Source: Desulfuromonas sp. DDH964 (GTDB lineage Bacteria > Desulfobacterota > Desulfuromonadia > Desulfuromonadales > DDH964). From it: DNA of 64,000 bases. The notes below the pieces were generated by a model that saw nothing but the letters and a program-made list of their open reading frames with translations, made no database searches and had not been told where the DNA came from. Shown piece by piece: positions 30,370-37,892 of the stretch. Position numbers and translations under genes: made by a program. The stretch is taken from NCBI RefSeq assembly GCF_001611275.1, contig NZ_CP015080.1, positions 2,108,001 to 2,172,000 of the forward strand. The letters run 5' to 3'. The first letter of the stretch is position 1, and each line of letters starts with the position of its first letter.

Positions 30370-31125
30370 TTACGCCAAGTTGCCGATCGGGTCAAGCTGG
30401 GATCGCCGTTTGCGCATCGATTCTCCTTTCAAGGTGAGCCGGTAGGCGTTGTGGATGAGGCGGTCGAGGATGGCGTCGGCGACCGTCGGATCCCCGAGGT
30501 AGTCGTGCCAGGCTTCGACCGGAAGCTGGCTGGTGATCAGGGTCGAACGCAGATTGTGGCGGTCCTCGAGGATTTCGAGCAGATCGCGGCAACCGGCGGC
30601 GGTCATGGGGGCGAGCCCCCAATCGTCGAGGACGAGCAGTTGAGTCTTGGCGACTCTATCCATCATCTTGGGGTAGCGGCCGTCGGCCCGCGCGAGGGCC
30701 AGTTCCTCCAGGAAGCGGGGCAGGCGCAGGTAGAGGGTCTTGCAGCCGAGGCGGCAGGCCTTGTGAGCCAAGGCGCAGGCGAGGTAGCTCTTGCCGACGC
30801 CGGTGGGGCCGGTGATGAGAATGTTGTGGCCCTTGGCGAGGTAGCGACCGCCGGCCAGCGCCAGCACGAGGTCGCGGTCGAGTCCCCGGGGTGCCCTCCA
30901 GTCGAGGTCCTCGATGCAGGCGCTCTGACGCAGCCGGGCCGTGCGCAGGCGAGTGGTGAGCCGGCGGCTGTCGCGCTCGGTCTGCTCGCGGTCGACCAGC
31001 AGGCCGAGGCGCTCCTCGAAGCTCAAGGCATCGGCGGTCTCGCTAAGGCGCTGTTCCTGAAGGGCCTTGAGCATGCCGGTCAGCTTGAGGGCGCGCAGTT
31101 TGTCGTCGGTGGGGTGGCTGAGCAT
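30370..31125 (-). CDS. istB: IS21-family helper ATPase IstB
   Basis: The AAA+ helper of IS21 transposition, 251 residues. Walker A is GPTGVGKSYLACAL (about 107-120), Walker B is LLVLDDWGL, and DLLEILEDRHNLRSTLITSQ is the sensor region typical of DnaC/IstB proteins. The start at 31125 has AAGGAG upstream; longer readings overlap istA in another frame. It acts with IstA to select targets. The gene is intact. Confidence 0.95.
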   Translation of the reverse strand: MLSHPTDDKLRALKLTGMLKALQEQRLSETADALSFEERLGLLVDREQTERDSRRLTTRLRTARLRQSACIEDLDWRAPRGLDRDLVLALAGGRYLAKGHNILITGPTGVGKSYLACALAHKACRLGCKTLYLRLPRFLEELALARADGRYPKMMDRVAKTQLLVLDDWGLAPMTAAGCRDLLEILEDRHNLRSTLITSQLPVEAWHDYLGDPTVADAILDRLIHNAYRLTLKGESMRKRRSQLDPIGNLA

Positions 31126-31139
31126 GGTGGTCTCCTTGG

Positions 31140-32666
31140 TCAGTGGTAGTAGCCGGCGCCGCGGATGTTGTCGTGACTCGGCAGCAATGAGAGTTGGGAC
31201 TCGGTGGACTCGGGGAGCGACTGGCGGTCCAGTCCGGTTTTGAGGATCGAGGCGACGCTCTTGAGGCGACAGGCGTTTGTTGCCAGGGCCCGCTGGCAGG
31301 CCGCCTCCAGGCGCTCGGGCGTGTAGGTCTTGGCCAGCCGGATCAGCCCCAGGACGCTGCGGTAGCCCTGCTGGGGATGGGCCCGTGAGGCCAGGATCTT
31401 CTCTGCCAAGGCGGCGGTGTGCGGTCCGGTTTTGGCCGCCCAGGAAACCAGGCGCTGCGGCGTCCATTCGGCATACTCCCTGTGGCTTTTGGGCATGTGC
31501 TCGCCGAGAGTGGTGTGGCGACCGCGCTCAGAGGAGCGGACATGGGAGGCCACCCGTTGCCCTTTGTGCAGAAATTCGACGGTGGTCGCCGTCAGGCGCA
31601 CGTCGAGCTGCTGCTTCACCAGCACATACGGGACCGAGTAGTAGTGGTGGTCGACTTCGGCATGGTAATCGATGTTGACCCGCGCATGGCGCCATTCGGC
31701 GAACGTATAGGGGGTCGCCGGCAGAGGATTCAGAGCCGGACGTTCCAGGGTGTCGAAGAGCTGCTGGCGGCAGCCGGGAAGCTTCTTGAAGGGGCGCCGG
31801 TTGAGGTGCTCCACCAGCTCCCGAATGGCGGCGTTGGCCTCGGCCAGACTGAAGAAGGTACGGTTGCGCAGCCGCGCCAGGATGAAGCGCTCGGCGACCA
31901 GAACCGCCGCCTCGACCTTGGCCTTGTCTTTGGGTTTGCGCACCCGCGCCGGAATCACCGCGCAGCCATAGTGAGCGGCCAGCTCCGCATAGGTGGGGTT
32001 GATGTCCGGTTCGTAGCGGCAGGGTTTGGAGACGGCGCTTTTCAGGTTGTCCGGAACAACGATCTCGGGCACTCCGCCGTAGAAGGAGAAGGCCCGGACA
32101 TGCGAGCCGATCCAGTCCGGCAGCCCTTGGGTCCAGGTGGCTTCGGCAAACGTCTGGGAACTCGCCCCCAGGGCCGCGACGAACAGTTGCGCTTCGCGGA
32201 TCTCGCCGGTGCGGCGGTCGACGATCGGCAGGGTCTGGCCGGTGTAGTCGACAAACAGCTTCTCGCCGGCTTTGTGCACCTGACGCATCGACAGACGCAG
32301 TTTGCCGGACCACTCACGGTACAGATCGCAGAAACGGCTGTAGCGATACCCCTCGGGATGGCTGTTCTGGTATTCCTCCCAGAGCAGCCCCAGGGTGACG
32401 CCCTTGCGCTTGAGTTCCTGATGGATGGTCGCCCAGTCGGGCATGGGGCGCTGGTCGGCGGGAATGACTGGCGCTGGCGGAAAGAGCAACTGTTCAAGTC
32501 GGGTTTCGTCCAGATTCTCTGGCAGCGGCCAAGACAACCCGGCGTGAGCGGCGCGTCTCAGAAATTCGCCCACCGTGGTGTGTGACGTGCCGACGGAGCG
32601 GGCGATGGCCCGCTGTGTCAGGCCGGCTTCGTAATGCAGACGCAGAACGTCCTTGATCTTGCGCAT
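31140..32666 (-). CDS. istA: IS21-family transposase IstA
   Basis: A DDE transposase of 508 residues. An N-terminal helix-turn-helix (GLTQRAIARSVGTSHTTVGEFLRRA) precedes the catalytic core with LFVDYTGQTL, VPDNLKSAV and the distal glutamate near DKAKVEAAVLVAERF, then the C-terminal region with ARVNIDYHAEVDHHYYSVPY, typical of the family. The start at 32666 (MRKIKDVLRL) matches known IstA N-termini. It is followed by istB after 14 bp. The frame is complete, so the element may be active. Confidence 0.95.
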   Translation of the reverse strand: MRKIKDVLRLHYEAGLTQRAIARSVGTSHTTVGEFLRRAAHAGLSWPLPENLDETRLEQLLFPPAPVIPADQRPMPDWATIHQELKRKGVTLGLLWEEYQNSHPEGYRYSRFCDLYREWSGKLRLSMRQVHKAGEKLFVDYTGQTLPIVDRRTGEIREAQLFVAALGASSQTFAEATWTQGLPDWIGSHVRAFSFYGGVPEIVVPDNLKSAVSKPCRYEPDINPTYAELAAHYGCAVIPARVRKPKDKAKVEAAVLVAERFILARLRNRTFFSLAEANAAIRELVEHLNRRPFKKLPGCRQQLFDTLERPALNPLPATPYTFAEWRHARVNIDYHAEVDHHYYSVPYVLVKQQLDVRLTATTVEFLHKGQRVASHVRSSERGRHTTLGEHMPKSHREYAEWTPQRLVSWAAKTGPHTAALAEKILASRAHPQQGYRSVLGLIRLAKTYTPERLEAACQRALATNACRLKSVASILKTGLDRQSLPESTESQLSLLPSHDNIRGAGYYH

Positions 32667-33075
32667 GGATAACCTCGTGTGTGCCAATGGGACCACCTCC
32701 TGGAAAAAGTCCAGAAGGTTGTACCCCGCGGTTACCCAGCGTCGCGAGAACTTTGATCAGTCTGACAGATTCACCGACCTCTTCCGCTCAAACTGGAAAG
32801 TTTGGATCGGAACGGGTGGAAACCTTGCGTCGGAATGACTGGCAAGTTTGGATCGGAATCAGTGGCAAGTTTGCATCGGAATCGGTGGAAAGTTTGGCTC
32901 GGAATACGCATCAATGCACGTTTGCCGAATTTCGCTCTCATCCCCGACACATCCCAGCACCTCCCGGTAAGTAACCCCTCAGAAGGCCAGCACACAAGAA
33001 TTTCACCCGTTGCCCGACACTTTCTCCGTCTCTCCGGTAAGTAAGGGCATAAACCAAAATGAGGAGCCACCGACC

Positions 33076-33264
33076 ATGGACATCAACGACCTGTTTGACG
33101 GAATCATGAAAAGTATCAATCAGTTTGCCGACGAGATCGCCGAACAGCGGTTGCAGGAAAAAATGCAGGAAACCGGACGAGGTCCGGAGAATGGGGGTGA
33201 GAATGCGGAGAGTTTTGAGGGGAAAGAGAAGCGGGGTATGACGGATTTCCCGAAAAGGGAGTGA
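33076..33264 (+). CDS. Conserved 62-residue element-end protein, copy A
   Basis: Begins MDINDLFDGIMKSINQFADE with GAGGAG upstream. The first half is an amphipathic helix rich in acidic residues and glutamine; the second half is glycine-rich and basic, ending in GMTDFPKRE. Five residues differ from the copy at 58537-58725, and the frame is conserved, which argues that it is translated. I know no family for it. It is transcribed away from the HTH gene of its element and ends in a strong terminator. Confidence 0.7.
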   Translation: MDINDLFDGIMKSINQFADEIAEQRLQEKMQETGRGPENGGENAESFEGKEKRGMTDFPKRE

Positions 33265-33328
33265 TCAAGGCGATAGCGCCGACACCCTAAGAGCGGCGTA
33301 AGTCGCTGACAATACGCATAAAAAGAAA

Positions 33329-33374
33329 ACCCGTCCACCAACCGGACGCGGTTAGTGGACGGGTCTGTCTTTTC
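33329..33374 (+). terminator. Terminator at the end of copy A
   Basis: ACCCGTCCAC pairs with GTGGACGGGT around an inner stem (AACCG/CGGTT), followed by a T-rich tail. It is the counterpart of the hairpin between the small gene and ssrA at 58790. The following stretch 33375-33621 holds an ssrA-like tail, the palindromic repeats at 33518, and no convincing gene. Confidence 0.8.
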
Positions 33375-33517
33375 TAAATGGTGGAGGGAACGACAACCTA
33401 CCGCAAAACAGTCTCAAAGCCCGCGCTCCTGAGCCTGTAAATTGAACTGTGTATCTGCTCCATGAGAGAGTGGGGCAATTCCCCCACCGAGGAGCAGAAA
33501 CGATGGCGAATGAACTA

Positions 33518-33585
33518 CCCCGCAGCAAGCTACGGGGTATCAACAGCCTACACCCTTAGTAAAAATCGCGCAGCAAGCTGCGGGG
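33518..33585. repeat. Two REP-like palindromes
   Basis: CCCCGCAGCAAGCTACGGGG at 33518-33537 and a closely similar hairpin (CGCAGCAAGCTGCG core) at 33567-33585, about 50 bp apart, each followed by a TATCAA/AATTGAA-type tail. These look like repetitive extragenic palindromes. No REP-associated transposase gene is in the window. Confidence 0.5.
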
Positions 33586-33621
33586 AATTGAACCCAACTT
33601 TTGATTAAGGGAATACAAAAA

Positions 33622-34155
33622 TCAAGCGTTTTGTGCCGACTGCCAACAAACGGCCTGATTGTCGTTGGTGATACGTTCGCCGTTCTGAGGCGCATGCATG
33701 GTGTAAGTCCATACGGCACAGGCGATTGAGCCCCTGGCTGCCGCCACCATCACCCGCTGGTACATGCTGTGCCCCCCGGGCCGAAATCCTTCCAGCCGGT
33801 CGATGGGTGACAGGTCGCGCTGCGGGTCGGTGAAGGTCACCAGTTCCCCATGGATCAGATCCCAGTCGCCGGTCGGGCGGCCGAAGCGTGGCGTGCCAAC
33901 ATCCTGTTGCCTGCGGGCATCGGCCAGTGGGTCGGCGGTGCCTCTGGCCAGGATCAGACCTTCCGGCACCTCAAGAGCCGGAAACCCGGCGTGGAGGTGG
34001 TAGAGCCTGCCCCAGACCACGGCCGGTTCGATGCTGCGGGCCTGGGCGCAGAAACGTTGATGGTTCCAGTAGCCCCGTTTCAGGGTGCCGTAGACGAAGA
34101 GCCGCAACAATTGCTGATTGGGGATTTCGGATTGAGGATTGATTGAAAATGTCAT
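33622..34155 (-). CDS. AIG2/gamma-glutamylcyclotransferase-like protein
   Basis: A 177-residue protein with the family opening LFVYGTLKRGYWNHQRF (about residues 18-34), the HLHAGFPAL strand, GELVTFTDPQRDLSPIDRLEGF with the conserved acidic residue, and a C-terminal AVWTYTM strand. Members release 5-oxoproline from gamma-glutamyl compounds or act on related amides. The start has GGAGG six bases upstream. The first 14 residues read like the heptad repeats seen elsewhere in this stretch. It is divergent from, and overlaps by 7 bp, the four-helix-bundle gene. Confidence 0.8.
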   Translation of the reverse strand: MTFSINPQSEIPNQQLLRLFVYGTLKRGYWNHQRFCAQARSIEPAVVWGRLYHLHAGFPALEVPEGLILARGTADPLADARRQQDVGTPRFGRPTGDWDLIHGELVTFTDPQRDLSPIDRLEGFRPGGHSMYQRVMVAAARGSIACAVWTYTMHAPQNGERITNDNQAVCWQSAQNA

Positions 34156-34520
34156 ATGTTGCCTCCATGGATGCTGATGAGTTCAAAAACAGAACCAGAA
34201 CTTTCGCGATCAGGGTGATCCGGTTGGAGGAAGCGTTGCCGAAAAACCAGACCGCGAAAGTGATTGGAAACCAGTTGCTCCGCTGTGGCACCTCGGTTGG
34301 CGCGAACTATCGGGCCTCCTGCCGCGCCAAATCCCCTGCCGACTTCATCGCTAAAATGGCCATCGTCGAGGAAGAATGCGATGAATCCATCTACTGGATG
34401 GAGCTGATCGCCGAAGCCGGTTTAATGAACGAGAAGCGCTTGACCGATCTGAAAAACGAAGCAAATGAAATTCTTTCCATGGTCGTTGCCTCCATAAAAA
34501 CCGCCCGCTCACGCAAGTAA
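34149..34520 (+). CDS. Four-helix-bundle protein (S23/Avd-like)
   Basis: About 123 residues, all helical, with FAIRVIRLEEALPKN, IGNQLLRCGTSVGANYRAS and EECDESIYWMELIAEAGL, the standard landmarks of the small four-helix bundles first seen as 23S rRNA intervening-sequence proteins and related to diversity-generating-retroelement Avd. No DGR reverse transcriptase or variable repeat is nearby. It is flanked by short tandem repeats. The start is uncertain between 34149 and 34167. Confidence 0.85.
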   Translation: MSYVASMDADEFKNRTRTFAIRVIRLEEALPKNQTAKVIGNQLLRCGTSVGANYRASCRAKSPADFIAKMAIVEEECDESIYWMELIAEAGLMNEKRLTDLKNEANEILSMVVASIKTARSRK

Positions 34521-34562
34521 TCCGCAGTCCGCAGTCCGCAGTCCGCAGTCCGCAATCCGAAA
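34521..34562. repeat. Short tandem repeat, TCCGCAG units
   Basis: Six 7-base units follow the four-helix-bundle gene directly: four perfect TCCGCAG, then TCCGCAA and TCCGAAA. A related GGATT-rich stretch (34120-34146) lies at the gene's other end. Confidence 0.85.
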
Positions 34563-34569
34563 TCATCAA

Positions 34570-34992
34570 TCAGCTCGTCCCTTTGCGCTCCTGGATGATG
34601 AAGCGGAATTCGCTGTTTTCGATGGCTCGCACATCCTTGTGGCGGATGGTGAGCATGGTCATGGGCGGCACTTCCAGCACGCGCCAGCCCTTCTCGTTGT
34701 CCACGGCAAAGTCGATGAAAGCGTCGTCCGAGGCGTAGAGCACCACCCGGTGCTGGCGGTGGATGCGCAGGCAGAGCGGCTTGTTGCCTTTGAGCACGGT
34801 GATGATGCCGGGGTCACCCACGTCCCGGCCGTCGAGGTGGATGATGTTCTTGGCCGGGCAGCGCAGGTCCTCCACCTGATGCGGCCAATAGTCGCGGCCT
34901 GAGCCATCCCGGTTGTAGAGGTAGGCTTGCCCCCACAACACGGGATCGCTCAGGGTCGCCGCGAGTTTGCGCTCCTTGTCGGTTACCGCCAT
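34570..34992 (-). CDS. Phage terminase-like N-terminal fragment fused to an unknown tail
   Basis: The first 60 residues (DPVLWGQAYLYNRDG, RDYWPHQVEDL, NIIHLDGRDVG) match the entry region of phage large terminases. Where the Walker A lysine should follow, the sequence turns into DPGIITVLKGN and about 80 residues I cannot place. The motor domain is therefore missing and the protein cannot be a working terminase. It lies 1 bp from the gene upstream and looks like part of a decayed prophage packaging region. Confidence 0.5.
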   Translation of the reverse strand: MAVTDKERKLAATLSDPVLWGQAYLYNRDGSGRDYWPHQVEDLRCPAKNIIHLDGRDVGDPGIITVLKGNKPLCLRIHRQHRVVLYASDDAFIDFAVDNEKGWRVLEVPPMTMLTIRHKDVRAIENSEFRFIIQERKGTS

Positions 34993-35270
34993 CAGTGCAT
35001 TCCCGTCCTCAAGGCGCTGCCGAGGATGGTTCCCACCAGTTCCGTCAGGATCTGCTGCACGGCCAGGGTGTTCTTCCGGTCGTGGACAGCCTCCTGAATG
35101 TCGATGATGGCCTGGTCCAACTCCGCCCAGGATTGGTACTGCTGCTGGGCCGCTTCCAGACGGCCGAGGGCGTTGTCGATCCGTCCCGCCGCCAGCTCGG
35201 TGCCGATTTCGACCAGGGCCTCACCGGCCTGGCGGACGGCATCGCTGTTTTCCTGAAGGATCTCTTTCAT
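34992..35270 (-). CDS. Small helical protein, phage-like context
   Basis: About 92 residues from MKEILQENSDAVRQ, a continuous helical or coiled-coil pattern (ALVEIGTELAAGRIDNALGRLEAAQQQYQSW). No family recognised. It overlaps the lipoprotein gene by 4 bp and abuts the terminase-like fragment, so all three form one unit. The position suggests a prophage accessory protein. Confidence 0.55.
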   Translation of the reverse strand: MKEILQENSDAVRQAGEALVEIGTELAAGRIDNALGRLEAAQQQYQSWAELDQAIIDIQEAVHDRKNTLAVQQILTELVGTILGSALRTGMH

Positions 35271-35539
35271 TGGCCTGCCTCCTGGTTCGCGCCGTTGGCC
35301 CACTGGTCAAGGGCGTCCACGGCGGTCTGCAGGCGCAGGCCGACTCCGGTCAGGCGCTCGGCGTCCGGGTGGCCGACCTCGCGCAGCGCCTTGTTGGCCT
35401 CGGTCACGTACTCGGGCGTGTGGCGGTTGACGGTGGCCACCGCCGACTGGATCTGGGCCGGAGGTCGGTAGGTTGCACAGCCGATCATGATCACGGCCAG
35501 GGCCAACGGGATGGTCCATTCGAGGGTCTTCTTCAACAT
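35267..35539 (-). CDS. Small predicted lipoprotein
   Basis: A 90-residue protein with a signal peptide ending in a lipobox-like VIMIGC (about residue 21), then a short helical domain (QSAVATVNRHTPEYVTEANKALREV). AAAGGAG lies upstream of the ATG at 35539. It may be a prophage spanin-like or superinfection protein, but that is a guess. First gene of the three-gene minus-strand unit. Confidence 0.6.
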   Translation of the reverse strand: MLKKTLEWTIPLALAVIMIGCATYRPPAQIQSAVATVNRHTPEYVTEANKALREVGHPDAERLTGVGLRLQTAVDALDQWANGANQEAGQ

Positions 35540-35679
35540 GTTGATCTCCTTTGGGTTATGGGTTTGGGGCACATGCAGAAAGATCTCTGCAAACACTTGA
35601 TTTCCAACGAAATAGAAGCGTCATTGGATGTGACGCGGGATGGTCCCGCATCCACGAAAAACGGAACCGGAGACAGGCC

Positions 35680-35874
35680 ATGACCTACGACAGAAACCGC
35701 CAGCAGGCACTCAAGGCGTACCGAGAAAAGCAGGAGAACATCACCCGACTGATCGAGGGCATTCGCGGCAAGCTCGAAACGGACGCGAAGCAGCCGGACA
35801 TCACCTGGGCGAGCGTCGGCTCCCTCGGCCACGTCGAGGAACTGCTGCGGGAGCTGGACGAGTTCCTGTCCTGA
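35680..35874 (+). CDS. Small helical protein upstream of the recombinase pair
   Basis: A 64-residue protein (MTYDRNRQQALKAYREKQEN ...) of helical, charged character, with GGAGA upstream. It is 33 bp before the core-binding-domain gene on the same strand and likely part of the recombinase transcription unit. No family recognised. Confidence 0.6.
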   Translation: MTYDRNRQQALKAYREKQENITRLIEGIRGKLETDAKQPDITWASVGSLGHVEELLRELDEFLS

Positions 35875-35907
35875 ACACACCGGGCCACCGACAAAGGAGA
35901 CATCGAC

Positions 35908-36282
35908 ATGACCGAATGCACCGTGCATCAAGCCGCCGAGGCTTTCATCGGCCACCTGCGGGAATCCGGAAAGAAAGAGCGGACCCTCTACACCTACCGG
36001 AAGGACCTCGATGTGGTGGAGGCCTTCTTCGGGGCGGATCGCCAGCTCGCAGAGATCCGGCTTCCCCAGGTCGGAAAGTTCTACAAGTCCGACCTGCTGC
36101 TCAAACTCCCCGACGGCAAGGAGCGGGCTGAACGCACCGTCGCCAAGACCGTCCGGGTGTTCCGCATGATGATGGTCTGGGCCAGAGAATCGGGGCGCAT
36201 CGAGGAGCTGCCGCTGCCCAAGAGCACACCCATGGGCCACAGCCGGGTGAAGGAGGCCAGCGATGAGCAACCGAACGGCTGA
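35908..36282 (+). CDS. Stand-alone core-binding (SAM-like) domain protein of tyrosine-recombinase type
   Basis: A 124-residue protein with TVHQAAEAFIGHLRESGKKERTLYTYRKDLDVVEAFF, the DNA-binding N-terminal domain of tyrosine recombinases, but no catalytic domain. It ends 20 bp inside the start of the full recombinase gene. It could form mixed complexes on recombination sites or regulate the recombinase; both are inference. There is no frameshift that would join the two, since the downstream protein has its own complete N-terminal domain. Confidence 0.7.
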   Translation: MTECTVHQAAEAFIGHLRESGKKERTLYTYRKDLDVVEAFFGADRQLAEIRLPQVGKFYKSDLLLKLPDGKERAERTVAKTVRVFRMMMVWARESGRIEELPLPKSTPMGHSRVKEASDEQPNG

Positions 36283-37177
36283 CCTCGACCTGACGGGCGC
36301 GATAGAGGCGTTCTGTGCCCGCCTGTCGGCCGAAGGCCGCTCCCCGGCGACCATAGCCGCATACCGCCGGGACCTCGCCATGGTGGCCCGCGTGGCCGGG
36401 GAGCTGGCCCCGGGTATCGTCTGTCGGGCGGTCACGGCAGGACTCCTCGACCAGGTGTTCTTCGCCGGGGCGGTCACCGAGAGTGAGCGCGGCCCACGCT
36501 CGGCGGCCTCGCTCCATCGGATGAAGGCGGCAGTGCGGGCCTTTTTCGCCTGGGCCTCCGAGGCTGGCGTGGTCGATGACAATCCGGCCCGGTCCATCCG
36601 CATGCATCGGCTGCCGAGAAAGCTGCCGGTGTTCCTGACCACCACCGAAAAGAAACGCCTGCTCAAGGAACTCAAGGGACGGAGCGACTTCTCCGCGCTG
36701 CGCGACCGCGCCATGATCGAGGTGCTGCTGGGCACCGGGATCAGGCTTGGCGAGCTGGCCGCGCTCGACATGGATGACATCGACCTCGACGCCAAGCATC
36801 TGCGGGTGCGGGCCAAGGGGAATGTGCCGCAGGTCAAGTTCATCAAGACCGACCTCCGCACATTGCTGCGCCGTTACCTGGCCGAGCGCCGTCGACACGG
36901 TCGCCCGGAAATGGAAGCCCTGTTCCTGTCGAACCGGGACGGCAGGCTCTGCCAGCGGCAGATTGCCAACCGGCTCGCCCACTGGCTGCGGAAGGCCGGG
37001 ATCGAAAAGGAACTGACGCCGCACGGGCTGCGGCATACCTTCGCCACCCACCTCTACGGCGCGACCAATGACCTGCTCGTGGTGCAGCGGGCCTTGGGGC
37101 ACCGGGACGTGTCCACCACCCAGATCTACACTCACCTCGTGGACGGTCAGCTCGAGGAAGCCCTCGAACGCCTCTGA
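36263..37177 (+). CDS. XerC/D-like tyrosine recombinase
   Basis: A 304-residue integrase. An N-terminal core-binding domain (residues 10-110) is followed by the catalytic domain with the full RKHRH-Y set: TGIRLGELAALDMDD (first Arg), VRAKGNVPQVKFI (Lys), HGLRHTFATHLY (His-x-x-Arg), LGHRDVSTTQIYTHL (His and the nucleophile Tyr). It overlaps the stand-alone domain gene by 20 bp. About 200 bp downstream lies an array of inverted repeats with 7-bp centres that looks like its substrate. It may also mobilise the island, but the position is internal, not at an element end. Confidence 0.92.
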   Translation: MSNRTADLDLTGAIEAFCARLSAEGRSPATIAAYRRDLAMVARVAGELAPGIVCRAVTAGLLDQVFFAGAVTESERGPRSAASLHRMKAAVRAFFAWASEAGVVDDNPARSIRMHRLPRKLPVFLTTTEKKRLLKELKGRSDFSALRDRAMIEVLLGTGIRLGELAALDMDDIDLDAKHLRVRAKGNVPQVKFIKTDLRTLLRRYLAERRRHGRPEMEALFLSNRDGRLCQRQIANRLAHWLRKAGIEKELTPHGLRHTFATHLYGATNDLLVVQRALGHRDVSTTQIYTHLVDGQLEEALERL

Positions 37178-37377
37178 TCTTTCCGGACCCGACGATGGGA
37201 GCGGCCTCGGCTGCTCCTGTTTTCGTTGGGGAAGACAGTATCGAAGACAGTGAATGACAGTGCCCGCAGAAGAACACATCCGCCGATGATGAATGATCAT
37301 GACGATGGTTCTCGGCCTCCCGGGCGGAGCGGGAAATATCGATTGACCGGAATTTCTCATTCGCTGTCTGTCGGCCG

Positions 37378-37581
37378 CACATCGCTATAACTGCTTGGCT
37401 TGTGCGCTCCGGGCGCGGAACACACATGGCAATATCTGCTTGGCATGTGCGAGGGCCGCTGCCGAAGGAATGGCTGTTTGCGGGGCTTGGCCGGTTCTGC
37501 CTGGGGCTCGACATGCCCATATTTACTTGGGTTGCGTGAGAGAGCCCCGGCGTGAACATGCCAATATCTACTTGGCTTATG
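37378..37581 (+). repeat. Array of four inverted-repeat sites, candidate recombinase core sites
   Basis: Four copies of a 27-bp unit, two roughly 10-bp arms around a 7-bp centre, start at 37378, 37423, 37510 and 37555 (steps of 45, 87 and 45). The best copy reads CACATGGCAA, TATCTGC, TTGGCATGTG. The others vary but keep TTGGC or TTGGG in the right arm. A degenerate unit may fill the double gap near 37470. The rest of 37178-37661 shows no gene. Confidence 0.7.
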
Positions 37582-37592
37582 CGGTTCGGATC

Positions 37593-37650
37593 TTGACAAA
37601 ATTGCCCTTCGGTTATATCATCGTATTGACATTGTAATAACATAATACAA
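37593..37650 (+). promoter_or_regulatory. Promoter and candidate operator of the mazE/doc pair
   Basis: TTGACA at 37593-37598 is followed, at about 16-17 bp, by TATATC/TATCAT, a plausible sigma-70 promoter. Downstream, 37632-37650 is a partial palindrome (TTGTA ... TACAA) just before the GGGAGA ribosome site, the usual place for autoregulation by a MazE-type antitoxin. Confidence 0.55.
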
Positions 37651-37661
37651 GGGAGACCATC

Positions 37662-37889
37662 ATGATTAAAACCCTGACCAAACACGGAAACAGCCTGGCG
37701 CTGGTCATCGAGAAGCCCGTTCTGGAACTGCTCGGGGCCGATGCGGAAACACCCTTCGACGTCACCACCGACGGCCAGGTGCTGATTCTTTCCCCTGTAA
37801 AGGACGCCGGTCGGCGCGAGGAGTTCAGGACCGCCCTCGGCAAGGTCAACGCCCGTTATCCCAAGGCCCTGAAGAAGCTGGCGGAATAA
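37662..37889 (+). CDS. AbrB/MazE-type antitoxin
   Basis: A 75-residue swapped-hairpin DNA-binding protein: MIKTLTKHGNSLALVIEKPVLELLGA, the AbrB/MazE/SpoVT pattern, then a C-terminal arm that should cover the toxin. A ribosome site (GGGAGA) is well placed. It ends 3 bp before the doc start, so the genes are coupled and the antitoxin comes first, as expected. Confidence 0.88.
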   Translation: MIKTLTKHGNSLALVIEKPVLELLGADAETPFDVTTDGQVLILSPVKDAGRREEFRTALGKVNARYPKALKKLAE

Positions 37890-37892
37890 GTC

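Larger units (their letters stand above)
30266..32908 (-). mobile_element. IS21-family insertion sequence with 8-bp target duplication
   Basis: A 2.64-kb element holding istA and istB on the minus strand. Flanking direct repeats CATCAATG lie at 30258-30265 and 32909-32916. The ends carry the multiple internal repeats typical of IS21: copies of AAAGTTGCCA-type sequence on the left (30280-30340) and of TGGCAAGTTTG/TGGAAAGTTTGG separated by CGGAA on the right (32790-32905). Terminal CGGATTCCGA and TCGGAATACG are imperfect inverted repeats. It sits in the region that element 2 keeps intact between the HTH gene and the 62-residue gene. Confidence 0.88.
32964..33387 (+). repeat. 424-bp direct repeat, copy A (inner element boundary)
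   Basis: Aligns without gaps to 58425-58848 at a constant offset of 25,461 bp. It spans a tandem pair of CGGTAAGTAA motifs 70 bp apart, the 62-residue gene, its terminator and the tail TAAATGGTGGAGG (33375-33387), which equals the 3' end of ssrA plus four bases. It is most simply the former ssrA-proximal end of element 1, left behind when element 2 integrated. Confidence 0.9.

Noticed and set aside
33503..33559. An 18-codon leader peptide starting in GAGGAGCAGAAACGATG
   Set aside because: Most of it is translation of the REP-like palindrome and no regulated gene follows on that strand.
34149..34520. A diversity-generating retroelement around the Avd-like gene
   Set aside because: No DGR reverse transcriptase and no template/variable repeat pair nearby; the only reverse transcriptases in the window are group II intron proteins.
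37378..37581. The repeat array as a small CRISPR
   Set aside because: Units are imperfect inverted repeats with a 7-bp centre and differ from one another; spacing is 45 or 87 bp, there are no cas genes, and the spacers are too short and uneven.
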